DNA of 64,000 bases, taken from contig JBBPUQ010000003.1 in the NCBI GenBank assembly GCA_038501195.1, forward strand, positions 3,502,501 through 3,566,500. The letters run 5' to 3'. Of this stretch, positions 1 to 10,004 are shown piece after piece. The first letter of the stretch is position 1. Each line of letters starts with the position of its first letter. The translations under genes and the position numbers were made by a program. Under the pieces are notes generated by a model that saw nothing but the letters and a program-made list of their open reading frames with translations, had not been told where the DNA came from and made no database searches. The DNA is from Nemania diffusa. Its lineage: Eukaryota > Ascomycota > Sordariomycetes > Xylariales > Xylariaceae.

Positions 1-1012
1 CTTCTTGCGGAGAGCCATGGGCCGCGAAGTGCTATATCCGATTATTCAGCAACCGTGATGTATCTAAAAAGTAGTGAAGACCAAGATACCTTCAAGACTG
101 GCACTACAGCATCGGGGTCAGACCAAGAACCGTTTTTAGACAACCCAGATGCGTATGCCACGCCCATGTGGGATGTGAGAATCTTGTCTTCACCCCATGC
201 TTCTGCTATAAGTTAGCGAATAGATCTAGTTCCTGTCTTGAGACATCGCCTATACCCTGCATACGACCCCATCGAGGATCTTGTCCGAGGTCGAGAACAG
301 GAGATAGGCATGCGTGAATCCCAATCGACCTAGCTTCTGCGCCTATTGCATGGCCAACGCGGTGTACCAGATCCGTATCGAAACTAGCTGACAGGCCTAA
401 GCTTTGCGGAAATATTGACTGCTTAAAAGACCCAACTCCATGTAGGCACTCTCCAATATGCATGAACGGGACTTTGAGCCTCGCCTTTTCGAGATTCAAT
501 TCCTGAACTGAATTGTAATGAGATGTGTTAAGAGGGTACCTTCATTGGCCTTAGTGGGAGTACGCTGAATGATAGGGCCGATTGGGATTCAATACCAGTC
601 ATGCATGACTCCTATGGGTGAGTCAGGACTTAGGCGCATCGTATATTCTAGACATATATGAGCTATGTCGACTAGAAACACTGCTAGATTTACCATAGAG
701 CTCATTTTGAGAGTTTGAGCCGACGATGTCGTCGCCGAACATGAGATGAAGTTGTAGCACTTGAAGATGACCCGTGAGTTAGCATGGGATGTTCCAACCG
801 TGGTTACAAAGCCTCATACCTAGATCTTCAACTGTCATGTTTGAAACCAATTTCTCGATAAACGAGTCCTTCCCAATGGCCTCGACTTCATTTTGGCTTA
901 TTGGTGTGACCGTGTGTAACTTATTGCCACCATTGCCTTTAGAATCGATAATCTCAACACCGAGACAAAAGCGCCACAGGCTGCTGCAAATCAAGCACAC
1001 AACTAAAAACAT
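1..1012 (-). CDS. GH3 family beta-glucosidase/beta-xylosidase-like glycosidase, 5' part (runs off left edge)
   Basis: Secreted glycoside hydrolase family 3 enzyme that would cleave terminal beta-linked sugars. The start ATG at 1012 opens a signal peptide (MFLVVCLICSSLWRFCLG). Six exons join in frame: 1012-820, 759-694, 611-596, 539-256, 202-90 and 31-1. Spliced, they give the family path in order: MTVEDLVLQLHLMF, GVMHDWYPLN, GECLHGVG, SPVLDLGQDPRWGR, QEAWGEDK and KHFAAHGSPQE; the last is the GH3 substrate-binding KHF motif. Exon 3 is only 16 bases long, but it restores the conserved HDWYP segment exactly. The catalytic Asp, C-terminal domain and stop lie outside the window. The family is certain; beta-glucosidase versus beta-xylosidase cannot be told from this part. 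A GTG codon at 1024 is in frame, but the ATG is preferred. Confidence 0.88.
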
Positions 1013-1963
1013 AGCCCTGATCACTACGACACAAATACGACGAATAACAATATGAGATTGAAGACATCGATATTATCTTAGCCGCCATCTCTCATATTTT
1101 TCAAGGTCTTTACCAGGTTGCCCACTTTGTGTAGGCGATGCGCGAAACGTGCGCGGGGTAAATGAGAATCACAGGGGAGTGTAGGCATGGCAATACTACC
1201 TACCCTGTGGGGTTCGGTGGAATACCCAACGACTGAACATGGACTGATACCCGGTGACCGCTGGTATTTGTTTCTCCGAAGGCCCGGACGATTTATTATT
1301 CCTATGCGTCATGACGTTGGGTATAAAGAGATACGAGAACGGATCGGTTATGCGGAACTCATCTCGATCCGAAATTCCGGTAACCAATTATCTCCACATC
1401 GCACGCCGATAGAATTGCTTAGGAAGTCCCCTTATTAGCGATCATATAGGCCCGACTACGTTATACGAAAAGTATTAGAAGTACGTAGGCCCCAAGGGCC
1501 TTGACCACTTGTAGGAGGAATTAATAGTACCATAGTGTATAGACTAAAGCCTAAGAACTTTGAGTATTAATAGGCTCGGTTGACCCTAACTGAGAAAGAG
1601 AGGAACCCTTATACCTTGAGAGACCAAAGAGAGTATAGTTGAATTGATCCTACTCCAAGCCCTTGACACACTACAAGCTGGAGCGTAAGATGGGCAAAAT
1701 GACTGGGGCGGCTTAGATCTATGGTATATACTTTATACGTGAGCAGTCGTAGATGATTTCGTAACATTGGTAATCAATCAGATCGACAGTTCTTCAAGGC
1801 AGTGCCCAATTCAAAACCACTCACGTGTCAAAAACCATGGCCGCTTGAAAGAGCTGATAGTACTTAGCATGTCTTCCCATACTGTACTCACGCCAATGTA
1901 TTTAGGTATTGATGTGGGAACCCCCGCTTCTAATACATTTACCTTCCGGATTGCATATGAGCA
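1013..1963. other. intergenic region
   Basis: This spacer holds the GH3 promoter, which reads leftward, and the 3' flank of the TAP-like hydrolase gene. Open frames inside it are short, have no recognisable motif and disagree between strands. No RNA gene or repeat was seen. Confidence 0.5.
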
Positions 1964-3964
1964 TTAACCTAGTAGTTTAGGGTTCAAGTACGCTAGCTCG
2001 CGAAGGTGCTCTCTCCACAAGATTACCGGATCTACGGCCTCAGAACCCACACCAGTGGTATTAGTGCCATAGCGGTAGGGTTTCCCGTCGGCGTAGCAAG
2101 CCATCTCCTGTTCTTCGGGAAGTTTTCCCTCAAGTATATAAGTCCTAGCGATGTGATCCGTGCAGGCAGACTTGTCTCTCGACGAGTGTCCGTACCCGTG
2201 ATGGGCGATGAGCCGGGCGTTCGACCCCATTTCTGCCAGCAGCCGCCTCCCGTTGCGGAGGGGCGTGGCTGGATCGTATGTTTCTGCGATTAGCAAGATG
2301 GGGTGCTTCAATGTGTGGTTCAGATCGCCGCGGTACACCTCGGCGGGCTCAGGCCAGTAGGTCGTGAAGTGCCGGCAGGGGAAGACGCTGAAGAAGCGGG
2401 AATTGCCCGCGACCCAGGACTGCGAGGTCATGTTCGCCCAGAGCGATGCCCACCACGCGAGCCCCTCGTCTGGCTGAGGGGCGTCGTAAGAGTCGCTGCA
2501 TATCACAAGGCTGCTGAGGTCGTCCGAAACCACCCGGAGGGAAGTGGAGGGCGTTGACGCCGGATCATATGCCCATTCTATCTGGTCTAGCATAGCGGCG
2601 GCGAGGGTGGCGTTGCCGTCCTCTAGCTCGTACAGCATTTGCGCCATAGCCGGCCACAGCCGGGCATCATACAGAGTTGCGTAAATTTCGAGAACTAAGG
2701 AAGAGTAGGTCACGAGCGAAGGTCCGACTGATTTTGCGTGGCTCGGTATCGGCCGGTGAACGAGCGATCTGACTAGAGCATCCATTCGGCTTTCCAGCGC
2801 CTCAAGGGTCACGGGGTCACCATCTCTAGACCGAGCTAACGCGCAATGCTCCGGACCAGCGTCGATACACTCTCCCAGGAAGCCGTCATGCCAGGCGTTT
2901 GTGACATTGTCGAGTGCTGTCCAGCCAAAACCTCCGAGCATGCGATGGTCCCTAACATACTCGGTGCCATCTAGGATCATGCGGCCGACGCTATCAGGGA
3001 ACATGTTCGCGTAGGTCTGGCCGATGCCGGTGCCGTAGCTAACCAAGTAGCCAGTCAACTCGTCTTCGCCAAGCGCGCTACGGATCTCCTCGAGATCGCG
3101 CGCGACGAACGCGGTGCTGACGAACCTCGCGAGATCGCCGTGTTGCTCCCAGCATGCCCGGAAGAGCGCCTCGTTCATGGCGTCGGCAAGCTCGAGCTGT
3201 GCCTCGGGCGACGCGGACACCTCCCGGTACTGTCCCGTGAGCAGCGACCACCGGTCGCGGTAGGCATTGGAGGGGTAACAGGCGACGGCGGGCAACGACG
3301 CGTTGACGCCACGAGGGTCCCATCCCAGAACATCAAACCGGCCGTCGCTCAGACGCGTCGTCACGTCTTCGGCAGCCCGCCACGCATACGCAGTGCCGCT
3401 TCCACCCGGACCACCCGGCTCGATCACGATTGTTCTCTCGCTCTTGTTCGCTGGGCCAGATACGTGGAACTTGGTGACGGCAAGCCGCGCAATACGGGGG
3501 TCAGACCGGTTCGTGTAGTCGAGCGGGACGTCGATATAGCCGCACATGTAAATGCCCCGTCCCGAGTACTCATCTCCCGCACGTGCCGCATCTTCGGCCG
3601 CTACGCGTCCCCAGCTCCAGTTCTCTGGGTTCGGGTCGAAGAGGCGCGCCCACGAGCGTCTGGGGTTGGGGTCGTCGAGCGAGGGCGGCCTGGTCGCGTT
3701 CGTGCACGGGAGTAATAGAAAAGGGTCGTCGGGAACAGGGAACTGCCCATATGGTGATGATTTCGGCGTCGCACAACTAGCGGTGAGGGCCTCGTAGTAG
3801 TGAGAACGCAGGTGATCGTATGAAAGATTTGCGACGTCGCGGTATAGGCTGATCGTCACCAGCGCCAAAGCCGCGACGCTGGCGAGCTTCAAGCTCCGCC
3901 CGCATCGCTTCGCCTGCAACGGCTCCGTGGAACCTAGATCAGTAGCTAGTGAGAACTTTGCCAT
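1964..3964 (-). CDS. membrane-anchored TAP-like alpha/beta hydrolase (peptidase S33-type)
   Basis: Single-exon 666-residue alpha/beta hydrolase resembling tripeptidyl aminopeptidase or proline iminopeptidase proteins, which release short peptides from N-termini. A hydrophobic anchor at about residues 28-42 follows a short basic N-terminus and suggests a type II membrane or secreted protein. The oxyanion-region motif EPGGPGGSG is near residue 180, followed by FDVLGWDPRG. The nucleophile elbow reads LVSYGTGIG near residue 305. An acid-region motif AETYDPATPLR is near residue 580, and the His motif GYGHSS follows. The last 100 residues match a TAP C-terminal domain with paired Cys. Oddity: the usual small residue two before the nucleophile Ser (GxSYG) is Leu. 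High GC compared with flanking spacers fits a functional gene. Exact substrate is unknown. Confidence 0.85.
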   Translation of the reverse strand: MAKFSLATDLGSTEPLQAKRCGRSLKLASVAALALVTISLYRDVANLSYDHLRSHYYEALTASCATPKSSPYGQFPVPDDPFLLLPCTNATRPPSLDDPNPRRSWARLFDPNPENWSWGRVAAEDAARAGDEYSGRGIYMCGYIDVPLDYTNRSDPRIARLAVTKFHVSGPANKSERTIVIEPGGPGGSGTAYAWRAAEDVTTRLSDGRFDVLGWDPRGVNASLPAVACYPSNAYRDRWSLLTGQYREVSASPEAQLELADAMNEALFRACWEQHGDLARFVSTAFVARDLEEIRSALGEDELTGYLVSYGTGIGQTYANMFPDSVGRMILDGTEYVRDHRMLGGFGWTALDNVTNAWHDGFLGECIDAGPEHCALARSRDGDPVTLEALESRMDALVRSLVHRPIPSHAKSVGPSLVTYSSLVLEIYATLYDARLWPAMAQMLYELEDGNATLAAAMLDQIEWAYDPASTPSTSLRVVSDDLSSLVICSDSYDAPQPDEGLAWWASLWANMTSQSWVAGNSRFFSVFPCRHFTTYWPEPAEVYRGDLNHTLKHPILLIAETYDPATPLRNGRRLLAEMGSNARLIAHHGYGHSSRDKSACTDHIARTYILEGKLPEEQEMACYADGKPYRYGTNTTGVGSEAVDPVILWREHLRELAYLNPKLLG

Positions 3965-4956
3965 TGCTTTTTAATACCCTACCTGAGGATGTGAAGCAAG
4001 ATGAGGGAAGAAACAGGTAACCTAGACTACGTACAATCTCAAGCCCGTTCGTAACGAGAGACTCGGCTTGGAGAGTGGGTCAACAGCTCATTGCCGTTTT
4101 GGGTAGTAATGTCTCGGCTCGGCCAATCCTACTCGGTATCATCGATCGATCTTTTGGATATGAAAAGCATGAACTGTCTACCTATCTCGGAAAATGACCA
4201 ATTCTTGTTAATAAAATGTGTTAAATCCAGTATTACTATTTCTAATAGCCTCCTTGTTGCTCTCACCATACCTTAGCTACTGTCCTCCGTGTTAAGTGAT
4301 AGCTGTCGTCCTGTTGTATGGTGGTGTTTTGGCTTATAGTGCCGTAGCGAGCTGCTTGTATCAGAGCCCTAGATCGATAAATACTAGCCTTCTGTTTGTT
4401 TATAAGTTACTATTCATAGTCTTGAAATAAATAGTATTAAATCCGACGACTAAATAGTAAGAGTCTCCAGACTTGTGAGCGGACATCTCTGTCGCTGACA
4501 AAAAGACTTCAAGGCCTGATCCGCTATTCAGGTTCCCCTTGCATGATATAAAAGTGATACCCTTCCTCACCTCGCCACGTTTCCAACCAAGCCGCAGAAG
4601 CCCATTATTACCCCTCATCATTTCCTCATATACATTCCCACTCCGCCAACTAGTACTTTACATTTTATTATCTCAGCCAAACCGACATGGACTTATATCT
4701 ACAGTGTCAAAGGAACACTGAGAATGTAACGCAAGTGATGCCCCAAGATTGTAGCGAATCAAACCAGCTCGGGCTAACAGAAGAAAGAAGGGAATTCTAG
4801 CTGTACACGTAGTACGCACGAGAGACATTAGGTCAGGCGAGGCCGTCGCGAAAGAAAGCGCATCTATAGGAGCCGTAGTGCTCAATTCATAGAGTTAAGC
4901 GCAGGGGACTTTGTCGACCTGTCTTCGCAAGCTGTCTCGTCCTGTGCTACTAATAG
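3965..4956. other. intergenic region
   Basis: Upstream region of the TAP-like hydrolase and downstream region of the small Cys-rich gene. Only short motif-free frames are present. No repeat, tRNA or transposon boundary was recognised. Confidence 0.5.
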
Positions 4957-5702
4957 TCAAATAAATATGCCATGGGAAAAGGGTGGCGGTTTCTTGAGTG
5001 ACGAGGTGTGAGATCCTCGAGTACACCCAGAGCTCTGGCTGTCTTTCTTGCAGCAATCCCACTCATACGCCTCAGGATGGTCTTCCATGCTCTCCTTGGA
5101 GTACATATCGCCGTCGCGCCAATCTTCCCACTCTTCGAATACGGAGGCATCGTCTCTCGCGTCTAGGTCACCTGCGGCAATGTAGTGTTAAAGGGCGATG
5201 ATGAATAGTATGATTGGTAAGATGAATACAGGAGAGACTGAAGAAACGGAGCAAATGAGACAGGAGAGAGCGGCGAAAACAAACCTGGGTGGTATAGACA
5301 GGCCTCTAGGTGATTCTCATCTTCGCTAAAAGCGTCCTTGCACCGCGTGCAAATTCGGACCTCCGAGGCAGCTTTTCTTTTATTCCCCTCCTTTCCTTTA
5401 CTGTAACTTTCATATCTGCTCTTTTCATCACCCCCGTCTAATATAACAACAGGGTTTGTCTTAGACCCGGCGCTGGAGCCAGCATTGTTAACTACGGGCG
5501 CAAGCGTCTTCGATTTGAGTGTATTCAGCTTCGCGTAGTATTGCATGGCCTTCCGCTCCTGTGTGGGGTCTTGGCATAGAGCTAAAAGAATAGCACGCAC
5601 GATATCTTCAGGCGCGCTCTCAAGCTTGCTCATAGCCGGGTTTGGTGGGAGGAATGAGTCGGTGGCGTACGCATTGTTGATGTTGTTCGGTGGTATAGCC
5701 AT
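4957..5702 (-). CDS. small acidic Cys-rich protein of a conserved fungal family, function unknown
   Basis: Two exons, 5702-5285 and 5171-4957, give about 210 residues. The intron has donor G|GTTTGT, acceptor GCCGCAG and a TTTAAC branch-like site. The N-terminal half is polar and low in complexity. The second half has CTRCKDAF, EACLYHPG, an acidic Trp-rich stretch (EEWEDWRDGD) and WDCCKKD. That spacing of Cys pairs plus YHPG resembles uncharacterised fungal C2H2-like proteins in which Cys and His residues probably bind a metal. The splice is supported because YHPG is followed by an acidic DLDARDD segment and the WDCC motif only after intron removal. No enzyme motif and no signal peptide are seen. 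Role is unknown. Confidence 0.72.
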
Positions 5703-6289
5703 CTTGAATGATAATCAGGGTTTAAACAGCACCTGGACACAGATATAGAAGCGAAAGTCGACTGTCTAGTCTAGAGGGTTCAAATAAGATAAAATTTGAA
5801 ATGATGTGCGCCTGAGCCAAGGATTCGCGTCGTGGCGCGTCATGCCGGGGTGGTATGTTCGGAAATGATGAGGCCGCATAACCGGCCTGCTCGGAGCCGC
5901 TGACCCCTGAGCCAACCCTGGGAGACAACCTACAGCAGAGAGAGCTTCCTTCCCTAATACGGCTCTTTATGTTAGAGACTGTTATATATTCTTCCTTTTC
6001 ATCACTAATCTCAACTATCTTCCAAGGTAGATAGCTTAATGGTAGGCGCATACATCAAAGTTATGGCCCCATCCTAAATAGGCCTCGAAATTGAAAAAGG
6101 AAAAAGAAACTGGAAGAAGAAGGACCCCAGTGTACATATATTATTACCTTGTCTAAATAATTGGTACGATTTATCTATCGTCAAATCTCTACCTACTTCA
6201 ATACCAGTGCTGCCTATTCATTTTCGCATCTTCTAGATGTCAGAATCTTGAGCCTACATATCATAGTGCTAGCGCATTTCAATATCCGC
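5703..6289. other. intergenic region
   Basis: Upstream of the Cys-rich gene. It contains AT-leaning sequence and short frames without motifs. It may include further unrecognisable 5' remains of the DUF3176-type pseudogene that follows. Confidence 0.4.
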
Positions 6290-7106
6290 TATTCCCTTCC
6301 GTGCGAACATACGAAGCTTCAGTGTCGAAGTCCGTTTTCGAGGACCAGGTGATCTCTAAGACCCTCATTGGGTTTAACACTTTTTGGGGGATCGGTAGTT
6401 ACGTATTAGCGACTAGTAATTTGACGCAGCAGAGAGAACAGAAATTGGATCGCTCTCGCCGCCCCGCGAACGACACGGCTGGTCTATTTCGTATAGCCCT
6501 CCTAACTGTAGATGCGGCACCCCAAGAACCAAGTAGTACTGGCAGTACAGCACCCAGTGCCTGTTTTACTAAGCAATATCCGCCCTGAACTACGAAGGTA
6601 CTTCGACGGCGCCTGGATTCAACAATATGATACCACATACATCGGCAGTATCGTGGCAAAGAACCTGTAGCGGAACGCGACCATTAATTTTGACTCAGTT
6701 GATGTGTTCATACGCAACCTTTTCGACGTCATGACAGCTAGGATCCGCAACAGTAGTCCGAACGGGGTGGACGATTACGCCGCGGGAAGGGTTATTCTCG
6801 ACACAATATGCGTTCAAATCTAATAGGCTTGGCTCTCTTACCCAGCGGCCCTCGTGGGCTGCGGCTTTGCCTTCTTCTTAATGCTTCTCGTGCAGAGCCC
6901 GAGGGAAGCGGCCGCCATGAGATTGTAGAAGTCTGCTAATCTGGCTATTCTGTTCTGTAGTCTCGACGAGGCGATCCGCCAGAGAACTGCAGTTGACCTG
7001 GTTTCGTGACGAGATTGACGATGTTGCGAGGACGGCATTTGTGCAGCTGGCAGATGACGGTGCAGGCAAGACAAAGTTCTCGGAAGACCAAATGTCGATT
7101 AATTAA
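6290..7106 (+). pseudogene. decayed DUF3176-type membrane protein gene
   Basis: Remnant of a fungal DUF3176 protein, a membrane family of unknown role. Conceptual translation in shifting plus frames gives RTYEASVSKSVFED near 6305, then PELRRYFDGAWIQQYDTTY near 6590, VFIRNLFDVMTARIRN near 6705, a membrane segment (YPAALVGCGFAFFLMLLVQS) near 6840-6900, KSANLAILF, and a tail ending at TAA near 7106. In-frame stops interrupt it at several points. Those before AWL and KSAN stand where the family usually has Trp, so a TGG-to-TAG change would explain them, as RIP does. At least one frameshift near 7012 and another upstream break the frame. No full-length frame can be recovered, so it is called a pseudogene. 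The 5' end is uncertain. Confidence 0.65.
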
Positions 7107-7579
7107 AGCGAGAATTAGAGCAGGAGGTGCACATAGTTTTAGGGGTCTGTGTCAGCTCTTACTGCTGACGATGCCAAAAATAAGTTATTGCCATGGCAAG
7201 AGGGGGGAAGTTCTATCTCCGCTGGCAGAGTCTGCCTTGGCCTCCTTATAACATGTAACAAGTTGGTTATTGTTATACTTAGGTAAGTCAAGTATCCAAC
7301 TAATTAACATATTTTGTATTGTGTTTTCCTTTATGCTAAACGCTAGTCTATGTCAATATAGAATCTGTAGGACGGCCGCGCCACCACGATGAATCAGCAG
7401 ATGTATGCTCGCTATGTCGCATCACGGATGCCCCAAGAATCCCCCATATGCTCCTGCAGCACATAGCTAATTAAAATAATATTCATTTTCCGCGACCCGA
7501 TGTTTAGTTATCATGAATAATGTTTGTTTCGTCCATGTCCCCCTGGGATTAGTTGTATTGGGTATATACAACGATGGCG
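7107..7579. other. intergenic region
   Basis: Spacer between the DUF3176 remnant and the 3' end of the secreted-protein gene. It is mildly AT-rich, and no coding or repeat structure was recognised. Confidence 0.45.
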
Positions 7580-9256
7580 CTAGAGTTCAGAATCCGAAAG
7601 GGACCAAGGCTTATGGTCTTCACCAACTTTAGGAGGTCCGCCGCCAGGTCGCCCTCCAGGTCCACGGCCCCAGTAGTTATCCTCACCGTCAAAGATCGCC
7701 CCGTTTGAGCAACGAGGGCTATTGTACTGGTCCACTGTTCCGAACGGCCACATGGGAATTAAGCACACCTCGTTAATAGCACACGGTGGACAGCGCTTGA
7801 AACGAGTCCAGTTAAGATACTCCGTGAGGCTTTTCAGTGCGCTCACTGAGTCGTCGAGGGAGCTTTGATCTGGTTTTGGGTTCTCAACTACCAGTTGGCG
7901 GACTTGAAAGAGTACTTCACAAATCCTGCGCGTTGTTGTCTCGGAAGCTGCCTTGATGAGGACGTCGGGCTCGGTCACGGGCTCAACTGAACGGAGATAG
8001 AAATAGGTGCATCGCTCGATAGCCTTATCCGCTTTATCTCCTCCATCTCGATTGTCAATGAAGACAGTGGTGAGGAAATTGACCTCACTTGCCATGATCT
8101 CGAGGGTATGTACCTCTTCGGCCATTAATTTAAGCCTATCGGCGTATCGTGCGACAATAATGTCGGTGACGTCTTGCCAATCAATCGTTCTGGAGAGCTG
8201 GTCTTTCCTCTCAGAAACCATCTTGTCTACGTAGGCCTTGATTATAGCTAGGCCACCTTGATCGGCGGAAGATAGCCGGGGCAAATCTTGTCGCTTGGGA
8301 TCCGGATTTGTCAGGTTAACGGGGAAGAAAAAAGCCGAGATCATGGACGAATAATCGATGATGGTACGAGTCGACCCGATGCCTTGGTACCGTTCTGCTA
8401 ATCCGCGAAGGTGCTCTAACCCTGCGAACCCTCTGCGACCCGGTCCCGGGCTCTGGCCCGTCCCATTGTCACTAGGACGCTGCAGCGCGTGCACCTGCTC
8501 TAAGCCGTCGGAGAAATCACACTGGATGATCTCAAAGCCAGCTTCCATGCGGATTATACCATCAAGGCCCCATCCCCGCGTCAACTCGCAGAGGTCTATT
8601 GCACGTTGGCGCTCATCCCTCGGGCCTCCGCTACTAGGAGGCTTTGATGGGGGCTCCTTATCGCCTGGATCTCGCGTCCGGAATCCTTGTGCTAGGCCCT
8701 CCTCAGGCTCCTTACCCCTGAGAATGAGGTCCTGTGAGTCTAACGTCCCCATGAACGTTTTGCCGCCGCTCATACCATCAGTATAGATGTACTTCATCGG
8801 GCGTGTTGTCCGATAAACATGCAAGTATCCATGATTTTCACCATCATCGTCATCCGCTGCTTTTAAGAGCTCCTGCGATCTCCCACCGGACTCGCCACCT
8901 GGCCTATGTCCAGGCCCGCCTCCCGGCCCGCCAAAGCGACTCCGCGCGAAACCCTCGGCGTGTTCAATCTCATAAGCAAGCCAGTCCGGTTCTGAAGGCG
9001 AAAGCGGACTATCGTTCCCGTGGTGAAATAAGACACCCTCGGGTACGGTCGCGAGGAAAAACGACATGCCGTTATGGTGAAGCGATGACCCCCATTGGCG
9101 CATTGCGTTATGGACGGCATTGAAGATTTGAGGTGCCCGTAGTCGTGCAATCTCCTCGCTTGGGCCGGAGCTAATACCGGCGCCTGGCTCACCTAAGCGG
9201 GCTCCAAGCACCGAGGTGGCGGCCAGGGAGGCACTCAGCAAAGTGCATTGACGCAT
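7580..9256 (-). CDS. secreted protein of a conserved ascomycete family, function unknown
   Basis: Single exon of 558 residues, started at the ATG at 9256 because it opens a clear signal peptide (MRQCTLLSASLAATSVLG); an in-frame TTG lies further upstream. Visible landmarks: IFNAVHNAMRQWGSSLHHNG near residue 45, a HHG plus WLAYEIEHAEGFAR segment near residue 85, a Gly/Pro-rich linker, GYLHVYRTTR and YTDGMSGGKTFMGTLD near residues 140-170, RMEAGFEIIQCDFSDG near residue 235, and a C-terminal Cys-containing region. These blocks recall a widespread family of uncharacterised extracellular fungal proteins; no catalytic motif is recognised. A tiny LTR-like insertion sits 113 bases upstream of the start and a RIP-degraded retrotransposon 545 bases upstream, so its promoter has been remodelled by insertions. 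Confidence 0.8.
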   Translation of the reverse strand: MRQCTLLSASLAATSVLGARLGEPGAGISSGPSEEIARLRAPQIFNAVHNAMRQWGSSLHHNGMSFFLATVPEGVLFHHGNDSPLSPSEPDWLAYEIEHAEGFARSRFGGPGGGPGHRPGGESGGRSQELLKAADDDDGENHGYLHVYRTTRPMKYIYTDGMSGGKTFMGTLDSQDLILRGKEPEEGLAQGFRTRDPGDKEPPSKPPSSGGPRDERQRAIDLCELTRGWGLDGIIRMEAGFEIIQCDFSDGLEQVHALQRPSDNGTGQSPGPGRRGFAGLEHLRGLAERYQGIGSTRTIIDYSSMISAFFFPVNLTNPDPKRQDLPRLSSADQGGLAIIKAYVDKMVSERKDQLSRTIDWQDVTDIIVARYADRLKLMAEEVHTLEIMASEVNFLTTVFIDNRDGGDKADKAIERCTYFYLRSVEPVTEPDVLIKAASETTTRRICEVLFQVRQLVVENPKPDQSSLDDSVSALKSLTEYLNWTRFKRCPPCAINEVCLIPMWPFGTVDQYNSPRCSNGAIFDGEDNYWGRGPGGRPGGGPPKVGEDHKPWSLSDSEL

Positions 9257-9800
9257 CGATTCCCGGGGGCGCAAGGGCAAATATTTTTCTTGGTTTTCGT
9301 ATTACTATAGCTTTTGACAAAAGATAAAATGGATAAATCAAAGTTTTAAGCAAGCGGCCCTCGAGATCTGTTAGAAATACACCTTTAGGAAGAAGACCAA
9401 TAATTGACCGGTCACGCCAAACTTTTGGCGCAGTGGTTTTTTCTAACAAGATCCGATGAGGTGAGATGCAATATTCCTAGGATCTAATCTGATAAGATTG
9501 CGTGGTTGCGTCGTCAGCTCTCCCCACTTGTAGCAGCCCTAGTGGTCGCAAACCTCCCGGTATAACGGGCTAAGCAACAGATTAGTTGATTTACCTGAAG
9601 GTCGATCATGGCGACGATGACTTCGTAGCCCGTGTGGCCGGTTCCCCAAGCTCTCTCACTACCAATCTCTTGGCGCCAGAAATGCGACCGGGGCTCTTTC
9701 AATAGTGACTAGATGGCTATAGGACACCGCCAACACATATTATTTTTTATATCTTCCCCAACCTAGGTTACAGGATGAACCTGGCCAACTATAGGAGTAG
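9257..9800. other. upstream region of the secreted-protein gene
   Basis: Contains the mini-element at 9369-9448 and otherwise no recognisable gene. It ends at the AGTAG target duplication of the LTR retrotransposon (9796-9800). Confidence 0.5.
9369..9448. mobile_element. 80-bp LTR-like mini-element (solo LTR or SMART-type) with 5-bp target duplication
   Basis: The element starts TGTTAGAAA and ends TTTCTAACA, so its 9-base ends are inverted copies. It is flanked by the direct repeat AGATC at 9364-9368 and 9449-9453, as expected for integrase-mediated insertion. The interior has a short hairpin, CGCCAAA/TTTGGCG. Its reverse complement shares about 25 of the first 27 bases with the element at 40859. 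It lies in the upstream region of the secreted-protein gene. Confidence 0.75.
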
Positions 9801-10004
9801 TGTTAGAAATAAGCCTTTTAGATTGATTGAATTGATTGGTGTAAATTATTGTTGTTGTGTGTTACCGCTGTTCTAAGAGATTTTTCTTTAGCATACAAAA
9901 TAAGTACATAAGTAGAATTTCCTAAAACAAAAAGTATTTTTTTCTAGTTAAAGCTTTTTAGCATTTAAAATATAAAGCTTAATTTATTTCTTATATATTT
10001 AATA
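9801..10004. repeat. left LTR of the RIP-degraded retrotransposon (204 bp)
   Basis: Aligns over its full length with 15425-15628. Differences are mostly C/T and G/A transitions, and the outer half is the better preserved. Confidence 0.85.

Noticed and set aside
600..780. GH3 gene as a frameshifted pseudogene
   Set aside because: The apparent stop and frameshift disappear once the 16-base exon and its two introns are taken into account.
3140..3715. 191-codon plus-strand frame opposite the TAP-like hydrolase
   Set aside because: Antisense shadow of a GC-rich coding region; Arg-rich with no motif.
8358..8786. 142-codon plus-strand frame opposite the secreted-protein gene
   Set aside because: Antisense shadow; Pro/Arg/Ser-rich with no domain.
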